Below are positions 28,748-34,052 of a DNA stretch of 34,052 bases, piece by piece. This DNA is from Thiobacillus denitrificans. Its GTDB lineage: Bacteria > Pseudomonadota > Gammaproteobacteria > Burkholderiales > Thiobacillaceae. The stretch lies in NCBI GenBank assembly GCA_020723405.1, contig DYIY01000028.1, forward strand, positions 1 through 34,052, in the 5' to 3' direction. The first letter of the stretch is position 1, and the number at the start of each line of letters is the position of its first letter. Both the position numbers and the translations under genes were made by a program. Under the pieces are notes generated by a model, which was not told the DNA's origin, searched no databases, and was given only the letters and a program-made list of their open reading frames with translations.

Positions 28748-30085
28748 TCACGCAACGTAGATATGAACAAGGCCCACGGCCGCGCAGGCGGCGATCACCT
28801 TCATGATGTCCTGCTTGTACTTCCACAGGGCGACGAAGGCGGCCACGGAGATCAGGGCGTAGAACCACTCGAAGCCCCCGGAGAAGGGGGCGGCTTCCGT
28901 GGCCCGGGGCCAGATCACGTGCCAACCGAAGAAGATGGCCAGGTTGAGGATCACCCCCACCACGGCAGCGGTGATGCCGGTGAGGGGCGCGGTGAACTTC
29001 AGGTCCCCGTGGGTGGATTCCACCAGGGGGGCACCGGCCAGGATGAACACGAAGCTGGGCAGGAAAGTGAAGAAGGTAGCCACCGAGGCCCCGGCAAAAC
29101 CCGCCAGCAGCAGGGCCTCGGGACCGAAGACCTCCTTGGTCCAGGCGCCCACGAAGCCCACGAAGGCCACCACCATGATCAGGGGTCCGGGGGTGGTCTC
29201 CCCCAGAGCCAGACCGTCGATCATCTGGGTGCCGGTGAGCCAGCCGTAGGTTTCCACCCCGCCCTGGTACACGTAGGGCAGCACCGCATAGGCGCCGCCG
29301 AAGGTCACCAGGGCCGCCTTGGTGAAGAACTCGCCCATGTCCGCCAACACCGGGTGGCCCAGGGTCTGCATGGCCAGGGCCCAGAGAACCAGCGCCACGA
29401 GCAGAAGCACCACCAGATAGCCGGGCCGGAAGCGGGTATGGGCCAGGGGCGGGGTATCGTCGTCGATGAGGGCCGGGCCGTAATCCTTGTCGGACGCGCC
29501 GTGGCCACCGCCCACCTTGAACTTGTCAGGCCAGACCTTGCCCCCCAGGAAACCCAGTACACCCGCGCCCAACACGATGTAGGGGAAGGGAATCTTCAGG
29601 GCGAAGATGGCGATGAAGGACAGGGCCGCCAGGGCCCACAGCAGGTTGTTCTTCAGGGCCCGGGAGCCGATGCGCCAGGCGGCGAACACCACGATGGCCA
29701 CCACCGCCGGCTTGATGCCGTTGAAGAGGCCCTGCACGAAGGTCACGTCGCCGAAGGCCAGATAGACGTAGGTCAGGGCCGAGAGGATGAACAGGGAAGG
29801 CAGCACGAACAGGGTGCCGGCCACGATGCCGCCCCAGGTCCGGTGCAGCAGCCAGCCGATGTAGATGGCCAGTTGCTGGGCCTCGGGGCCGGGCAGCACC
29901 ATGCAATAGTTGAGGGCGTGCAGGAAGCGGTGTTCGGAGATCCAGCGGCGCTTCTCCACCAGCTCCTGGTGCATGATGGCAATCTGCCCGGCCGGGCCGC
30001 CGAAGCTGATGAAACCCAGCTTCAACCAATAGACGAAGGCCTCCCAGAAGGAAGGATGGGGGGGACGTTGGGTTGGCTCACTCAC
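28748..30085 (-). CDS. chrA: Chromate transporter ChrA
   Basis: The 445-residue membrane protein is a full-length, two-domain CHR transporter. The first half has FWEAFVYWLKLGFISFGGPAGQIAIMHQE and LPGPEAQQLAIYIGWLLH. The second repeats the pattern with VTFGGAYAVLPYVYQGGVE and LALGETTPGPLIMVVAFVGF. ChrA exports chromate, driven by the proton gradient. The GTG start at 30085 overlaps the chrB stop by 8 bases, so translation is coupled to the regulator gene. A His/Gly-rich loop joins the halves (about 205-225). Confidence 0.95.
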   Translation of the reverse strand: MSEPTQRPPHPSFWEAFVYWLKLGFISFGGPAGQIAIMHQELVEKRRWISEHRFLHALNYCMVLPGPEAQQLAIYIGWLLHRTWGGIVAGTLFVLPSLFILSALTYVYLAFGDVTFVQGLFNGIKPAVVAIVVFAAWRIGSRALKNNLLWALAALSFIAIFALKIPFPYIVLGAGVLGFLGGKVWPDKFKVGGGHGASDKDYGPALIDDDTPPLAHTRFRPGYLVVLLLVALVLWALAMQTLGHPVLADMGEFFTKAALVTFGGAYAVLPYVYQGGVETYGWLTGTQMIDGLALGETTPGPLIMVVAFVGFVGAWTKEVFGPEALLLAGFAGASVATFFTFLPSFVFILAGAPLVESTHGDLKFTAPLTGITAAVVGVILNLAIFFGWHVIWPRATEAAPFSGGFEWFYALISVAAFVALWKYKQDIMKVIAACAAVGLVHIYVA

Positions 30086-31019
30086 TGCCTGTCACTCCGT
30101 TCAGAAAATTCGCATAGAGAAAATCGAAGGCCCCGCTGGCCGCCGCCAGCAAGGCATCGTCGTCGGTCAGGCTGTTGCGCATGCCCGCCAGCAGGGTTTC
30201 TACGCCCGGCGCCTCGGCCACCGGCAGGCCGCCCACGTCCAGGAAATGCACCAGCCGGGCCATCCTGGCCAGACCCGGGTCCGCCTCCAGCGCAAAGCTG
30301 TGCACCAGGGTCTCGAAGGTGACGAGCTCGGCGGTGTGGCTGAAAGCGGCCCCATCGAAGTCGAAGCCCAGGGCATCCTCGGGGCAATCTGCCGGGGCCG
30401 CCAGCCAAAGGAAGCGGCCCGCCGGGTCGATGAAGCGGTGGATCAGCCAGGCACTGGCCAAACGATCCACCCAGGGCCGCCGCCGGGTGGCCCAGGTCCT
30501 GCCCTGGTACTCGGCCCGATCCAGGCGGACCGGGGTCCGGGCCCGGGGGCCGGGTTCGTCAGGCGCATCCTTGGCGCGCAACACCCGTTCCAGATCCTCC
30601 AGGCGACCGGCCACCTGACGCTGGGCCTCGCCGGGGAAGAAATCGATGGCCACCAGGGCCTCGAAGGCCTTGCGCAACTTGCGAACCAACCGGGCCAGAT
30701 CGGCTGCCGCCGTGGCCGGGGCGTCGGCCAGGCAGGCGTCCATGTCCTGGCTCAGGCGCTGGAAATCCGCCGTCCGGTCGAACAGCGCCATCAGCGCCGG
30801 ATCCTCGGACGCCGATTCCAGCAGGTGGGCCTGCCCCCCAGCCAGGGTGACGTCCTCGGCCACCTGAGACAGGATCTCCTGGTTGGCCTCGCTCTGGGGC
30901 AACAGGTACACCCCGTCCCGTAACACGGCGGCACCGCTGGCCTTGAGGGCCCGCCAGGCGCGCATGCGGGCGGTGGCGTTTTCAGTAGGCAGGGAAAGGA
31001 TGAGTAGCAACATCTGCAT
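30078..31019 (-). CDS. chrB: Chromate resistance regulator ChrB
   Basis: The 313-residue protein has an N-terminal PaaX-like segment (MLLLILSLPTENATARMRAWRALKASGAAVLRDGVYLLP), a helical middle (about 85-165) and a C-terminal ChrB domain (WATRRRPWVDRLASAWLIHRFIDPAGRFLW, FDFDGAAFSHTAELVTFETL). ChrB proteins act as chromate-responsive regulators of chrA in other bacteria. I chose ATG 31019, with ATG 31013 as an alternative; no Shine-Dalgarno is visible, so a very short leader or leaderless start is possible. A perfect dyad 23 bases upstream may be its operator. Confidence 0.92.
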   Translation of the reverse strand: MQMLLLILSLPTENATARMRAWRALKASGAAVLRDGVYLLPQSEANQEILSQVAEDVTLAGGQAHLLESASEDPALMALFDRTADFQRLSQDMDACLADAPATAAADLARLVRKLRKAFEALVAIDFFPGEAQRQVAGRLEDLERVLRAKDAPDEPGPRARTPVRLDRAEYQGRTWATRRRPWVDRLASAWLIHRFIDPAGRFLWLAAPADCPEDALGFDFDGAAFSHTAELVTFETLVHSFALEADPGLARMARLVHFLDVGGLPVAEAPGVETLLAGMRNSLTDDDALLAAASGAFDFLYANFLNGVTGSE

Positions 31020-31041
31020 ATGTGTAGATATTACTACTATT

Positions 31042-31058
31042 TTGTTCAGAGTGAACAA
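31042..31058. promoter_or_regulatory. Candidate ChrB operator/promoter
   Basis: A perfect inverted repeat TTGTTCA-GAG-TGAACAA lies in the gap between soxB and chrB, just upstream of chrB. On the minus strand it covers a -35-like TTCACT, followed 16 bases on by a -10-like TAATAT, so a protein bound here would block the chr promoter. The assignment to ChrB rests on position only. Confidence 0.45.
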
Positions 31059-31081
31059 CTTCCCATATAGGCACCCCCTTT

Positions 31082-31107
31082 CTTCCCCCTTTTGCAAAGG
31101 GGGGAAG
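31082..31107. repeat. C-run/G-run hairpin
   Basis: CTTCCCCCTTT and AAAGGGGGGAAG pair with one bulged G around a TGC loop. This resembles the small intergenic CCCCTTTGCAAAGGGG-type repeats found in many proteobacterial genomes. It lies between the soxB terminator and the chrB promoter and could insulate them. Confidence 0.55.
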
Positions 31108-31139
31108 CCTGGAAGTCAGCGTCTCCTTGAGCCCGCCAT

Positions 31140-31164
31140 AAAAAATGGGGGCCGAAGCCCCCTT
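31140..31164 (-). terminator. Rho-independent terminator after soxB
   Basis: On the minus strand a GGGGGC stem, TTCG tetraloop and GCCCCC are followed by A and a run of six T. It starts about 20 bases after the soxB stop codon, the classical place for intrinsic termination of the sox transcript. Confidence 0.88.
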
Positions 31165-31184
31165 CTTCCGGGTGAGGAAGACTG

Positions 31185-32906
31185 TTACAGCACCATCCCC
31201 GGGTTGCCTTCCATGCCCACCACCTTGGGTTGGTTGAGCTTCACGGGCTTGACCACCTTCACGTCGCGCAGATATTCGGCCACCACATCCCAGATGGGGG
31301 CGCCCTGGGCGCCTTCGGCCACCGGAGCCCAGCCGGCCACCTTGTAGGTCTTGCCGGCTTCCACGGGCTTGCCGTTCAGCACCATGTTGGTGATGCGCTT
31401 GCCGATGGTCTTGTTGGGGTCGATGGTGTACTGGATGCCGCCCACCCGCACCATGTCGCCGCCCTGCTGGTAGTAGGGGTCGGAGTTGAACAGGTTGTCG
31501 CAGACATCCTCCATGATGGTGTGGATGGTCTCGCCGGTCATGTTGTTCAGGCTGGTCTGGGGATAGGTGATGGCCACCTGGTCCATCAGCTTTTCCATGG
31601 TGATCACGTCGCCGGACAGCAGGCTGGTACCCCAGCGGAAGCCCGGGGAGAAGGCGGCGTCGGCGCCTTTCACCTTCATCAGGGCATCGCAGATCATCTG
31701 GTCGTAGGTGCCGTTGAAGTTGCCGCGCCGGTACAGCACGCCCTCGGTGATGGCCAGTTTCTCGTTGAGCTTGGCTTCGAAGGGGGCGCGAATCTTCTTG
31801 ATCAGTGTCTCCATCTTGGCGTCGGCCTTGATCAGGTTGGAGAACACGGGGACCAGACGATACTTCCAGCCCTTGACCTTGCCGCCCTTCACGTCGAAGT
31901 CCATGACGCCCAGGTACTTGCCGTTGGAGCCGGCGTTGGTCACCAGGGTGACGCCGCCAGCGTTCTTCACTTCCACCGGATGGGGCACGCCGTCGTGGGT
32001 GTGGCCGCCGAAGATGGCGTCGATGCCGGTGACCCGGCTGGCCATCTTCAGGTCCACATCCATGCCGTTGTGGGACAGCACCACCACCACCTGGGCGCCC
32101 TTGGTCCGGGCCTCGTCCACCCACTTCTGCATGGAGTCGTCACGGATGCCGAAGGACCAGTCGGGGATCATCCAGCGGGGGTTGGCCACCGGGGTGTAGG
32201 GGAAGGCCTGGCCGATGATGGCCACCTGGATGCCGTTGATGGTGCGGATGACATAGGGCTTGAAAACCTGGTCGCCGAAATCGTTGGTCACCACGTTCTG
32301 GGCCACGAAATCCACGCCGGCCTTCTTGAAGTCGCCTTCGACGATTTCCTGGACCCGCTTGGCACCGTAGGTCATTTCCCAGTGGGGGCACATGACGTCC
32401 ACACCCAGGGCGATACAGGCGTCCACCATGTCCTGGGCATTGGTCCACAGGGCGGTGGCGGAGCCTTGCCAGGTGTCGCCGCCGTCCAGCAGCAGGGAGC
32501 CGGGACGGGAGGCGCGCACCTTGTCCACCAGGGTCTTCAGGTGGGCGAAGCCCCCCACCTTGCCGTAGGTGCGGGAGGCCGCTTCAAAGTCGATGTAGCT
32601 GAAGGCGTGGGCATCGATGGAGCCCGGCTTGATCTTGAAGTGCTTGAGCAGGTGCTCGCCCACCAGATGGGGCACCTTGCCCACGGCTTCGGCCACACCC
32701 AGGTTCACGTTGGGCTCACGGAAGTAGATGGGCAGCAGTTGGGCGTGGCAGTCGGTCATGTGCATGAGCGACACGTTGCCGAAGGTGGGCAGGTCGTAAT
32801 AGTTGCTCGGTGCATTGCCGGCCAGGGCCTGGCGGCTGTCCAGGGCGAAGCCGGCGGCGCTGGCGGCGGCAAGTATCTGGAGGAATTCGCGGCGGTTCAT
32901 GGACAT
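31185..32906 (-). CDS. soxB: Thiosulfohydrolase SoxB
   Basis: The 573-residue protein has a twin-arginine signal (MNRREFLQILAAASAAGFAL). The metallophosphoesterase-like dimanganese site is marked by MHMTDCHAQ, LLDGGDTWQGS, VLSHNGMDVD and FGGHTHDGVPHP. A 5'-nucleotidase-type C-terminal domain follows (RRGNFNGTYDQMICDAL, YTIDPNKTIGKRI). SoxB releases sulfate from the thiosulfonate bound to SoxYZ in the periplasm. I chose ATG 32906, with AGGAGA 9 bases upstream; ATG 32900 is also possible. It is downstream of soxA but separated by a 191-base gap that contains a terminator, so it may have a separate or attenuated transcript. Confidence 0.96.
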   Translation of the reverse strand: MSMNRREFLQILAAASAAGFALDSRQALAGNAPSNYYDLPTFGNVSLMHMTDCHAQLLPIYFREPNVNLGVAEAVGKVPHLVGEHLLKHFKIKPGSIDAHAFSYIDFEAASRTYGKVGGFAHLKTLVDKVRASRPGSLLLDGGDTWQGSATALWTNAQDMVDACIALGVDVMCPHWEMTYGAKRVQEIVEGDFKKAGVDFVAQNVVTNDFGDQVFKPYVIRTINGIQVAIIGQAFPYTPVANPRWMIPDWSFGIRDDSMQKWVDEARTKGAQVVVVLSHNGMDVDLKMASRVTGIDAIFGGHTHDGVPHPVEVKNAGGVTLVTNAGSNGKYLGVMDFDVKGGKVKGWKYRLVPVFSNLIKADAKMETLIKKIRAPFEAKLNEKLAITEGVLYRRGNFNGTYDQMICDALMKVKGADAAFSPGFRWGTSLLSGDVITMEKLMDQVAITYPQTSLNNMTGETIHTIMEDVCDNLFNSDPYYQQGGDMVRVGGIQYTIDPNKTIGKRITNMVLNGKPVEAGKTYKVAGWAPVAEGAQGAPIWDVVAEYLRDVKVVKPVKLNQPKVVGMEGNPGMVL

Positions 32907-33047
32907 CTCGTTGGTCTCCTGGAGTAGGCACGGGGTAGGCGGCATTCTTGCGGCCGCATCGAGGCCGGTAAATGGTAACGATGGCCCAAACGGTCGGGCT
33001 TATCGGACTAGTCGATCTGGTTGATGGAACAGGGGCCCCAAACGAAA

Positions 33048-33069
33048 ATCCGGGCTTGGACGCCCGGAT
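33048..33069 (-). terminator. Intrinsic terminator or attenuator between soxA and soxB
   Basis: A perfect 8-bp stem ATCCGGGC/GCCCGGAT with a 6-base loop is followed on the minus strand by TTTCGTTT. It lies about 30 bases after the soxA stop and upstream of soxB. It may end part of the soxA transcripts and lower soxB expression. The rest of the gap (32907-33047) shows no clear promoter. Confidence 0.7.
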
Positions 33070-33097
33070 CTCCGTTGTGCTTGCGGGGCCTGCTGCC

Positions 33098-33928
33098 TTA
33101 CTTGCGGAACACGGTGGACTGCATTTCCAGGCCGTTGCTCAGATAGGAGTGGAAATACTCCAGATTGTTGAAGCGGGTGGAACCGGGCTTGTCCGGCACG
33201 TGGCGCACGTTGCGATAGCAGCCTTCGTAGCGCTTTTGCAGGGTGACCAGGGTGTCGCCGCCGCGGAACACGGGCCAGTGGGTCGCCTGGCCCACCACCG
33301 GGGACAGGATCTCGGAACGCAGCCGGTTGCCGGCGGCGTCCACGTGGCAGGAGGCGCAGGAGAAGTTGAACTGGCCGGCGCGCTGGTAGTAGGTCTTCTT
33401 GCCGTCCTCGAAGGCCTTCATGGCCCCCTCGCCTTCCACCTTGATGTTCATCTTCATGCCGTCGGACAGGGTGCGCATGTAGGCGGTCAGCAGGCCCATG
33501 GTCTTGGCATCGCCGTATTCCCAGGCAGTCTCACCGTTGGCCACACGGCAATCGTTGATGGCGTCTTCCAGGGTCACCACCTTGTTCTTGGCGTTGTCGA
33601 ACATGGGGTAGTTGCCGGCGATCATCTTGCCGCCGTTGGGCAGGCAGTCGGCATAGGTCTTGCCGCTCTTCATGGGGGTCTTCCAGAGCTTCTCGCCCTT
33701 GTCCACCTCACCGGAGTAAGGGGGGAATTCCATGATGCTCTTGTACTGGCTCATGGAATCGGGGTCGAAGGCCAGGGCGCCGTAGACGTAGTCCTCGATC
33801 TTCACGTCCGGGTACTTGGACTTGAAGGTGTTCACCATTTTCGTGCGATCGTCCTCGGGGGCGGCATTGACGGTGGCCGCACCCATGAGAACCCCCAGAC
33901 CAGCCAGGGCAACAAGCAGTTTCTTCAT
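33098..33928 (-). CDS. soxA: Sulfur oxidation c-type cytochrome SoxA (one CxxCH)
   Basis: The 276-residue protein has a signal peptide (about 1-22, ATVNAAPED). Only one heme site is seen, CASCH in FNFSCASCHVDAAGNRL; the position of the first heme in diheme SoxA has unpaired-motif Cys residues instead (YADCLPNGGK, INDCRVANG). The catalytic Cys, which is both a heme ligand and the thiosulfate attachment site, is in YEGCYRNVR. With SoxX, SoxA joins thiosulfate to the carrier SoxYZ. I chose ATG 33928 with GGAGG 5 bases upstream; the TTG at 33940 is unlikely. soxX is not in the window; it may lie further upstream. Confidence 0.95.
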   Translation of the reverse strand: MKKLLVALAGLGVLMGAATVNAAPEDDRTKMVNTFKSKYPDVKIEDYVYGALAFDPDSMSQYKSIMEFPPYSGEVDKGEKLWKTPMKSGKTYADCLPNGGKMIAGNYPMFDNAKNKVVTLEDAINDCRVANGETAWEYGDAKTMGLLTAYMRTLSDGMKMNIKVEGEGAMKAFEDGKKTYYQRAGQFNFSCASCHVDAAGNRLRSEILSPVVGQATHWPVFRGGDTLVTLQKRYEGCYRNVRHVPDKPGSTRFNNLEYFHSYLSNGLEMQSTVFRK

Positions 33929-33954
33929 GCCGTCCTCCAAAAAGGGATAACGCG

Positions 33955-33983
33955 GGCCGGAAACCCTGCACCGGTTTCCGGCC
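33955..33983 (-). other. Strong hairpin between soxZ and soxA
   Basis: GGCCGGAAACC and GGTTTCCGGCC form an 11-bp perfect stem around a 7-base loop in the 70-base soxZ-soxA gap. The following sequence on the minus strand is not U-rich enough for clear termination. It may stabilise the upstream soxYZ message and set unequal carrier and enzyme levels (inference). Confidence 0.6.
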
Positions 33984-33998
33984 GTTCAGTGCTGATGA

Positions 33999-34052
33999 TC
34001 AGCCGATGGTGGCTTCGGCGGAGTTCTTGTCGCCGGTGTTGTCCACCCAGTT
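33999..34052 (-). CDS. soxZ: SoxZ, C-terminal end (partial)
   Basis: The last 17 codons before a TGA read NWVDNTGDKNSAEATIG. This fits the C-terminus of SoxZ, where a W-x-D-N-x-G-D motif is typical. SoxZ pairs with SoxY to form the sulfur-carrier complex. The gene continues beyond the right edge. The position upstream of soxA supports the call. Confidence 0.75.
   Translation of the reverse strand, partial: NWVDNTGDKNSAEATIG

Overview
The window reads as part of a high-GC betaproteobacterial chromosome, of the kind seen in facultatively anaerobic sulfur-oxidising Rhodocyclaceae or Nitrosomonadales-type lineages; the genus cannot be named from this sequence alone. The clues are a Sox thiosulfate-oxidation locus with a single-CxxCH SoxA, a petABC-sspAB block, the oxygen-independent ubiquinone genes ubiU-ubiV-ubiT, an H-NOX gas-sensing operon and a chromate-resistance operon.

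Layout. 1-448: degenerate C-terminal piece of a histidine kinase. 465-6586 (minus strand): a four-gene secretion-type cluster, read in transcription order as TbpB-like paralog 2, a FecR/CsgG-like protein, TbpB-like paralog 1 and a Slam-type outer-membrane protein. 6799-13677 (plus strand): a polytopic membrane protein, YhcC-type radical SAM protein, UbiU, UbiV, UbiT, MutL and a small S24-like protein. 13668-20602 (minus strand): five tightly packed signalling genes, an HD-GYP response regulator, a PhnD-like periplasmic binding protein, a membrane hybrid kinase, H-NOX and a soluble hybrid kinase with Hpt. 20670-21833 (minus): DegS-type protease. 22040-25674 (plus): petA, petB, petC, sspA, sspB, then tRNA-Thr(TGT). 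25794-26627 (minus): decaying toxin-antitoxin remnants. 26664-31019 (minus): chrB, chrA, rhodanese, a second short ChrB-domain protein and an MFS transporter. 31185-34052 (minus): soxB, soxA and the last codons of soxZ.

The most unusual part is the 1.8-6.6 kb cluster. The FecR protein ends in what looks like the first half of a CsgG/TolB-like domain. The apparent second half of that domain is found instead, behind its own signal peptide, at the N-terminus of both TbpB-like proteins. These two paralogs share 527 bp of identical DNA covering that half-domain but have divergent C-terminal TbpB-like regions, one of them clearly AT-richer. A Slam-like translocator completes the cluster. This suggests a surface or secreted protein system built on a split, possibly complementing, domain, with exchangeable C-terminal cassettes.

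The second point of interest is the five-gene H-NOX operon. It joins a putative NO sensor, two hybrid kinases, a periplasmic ligand-binding protein and a cyclic-di-GMP phosphodiesterase, and would let gas and solute signals converge on c-di-GMP. The H-NOX carries His in place of the Arg of the heme-propionate YxSxR motif. No CRISPR array, rRNA gene, intact insertion sequence or phage gene was seen, and no gene-free stretch exceeds about 220 bp.
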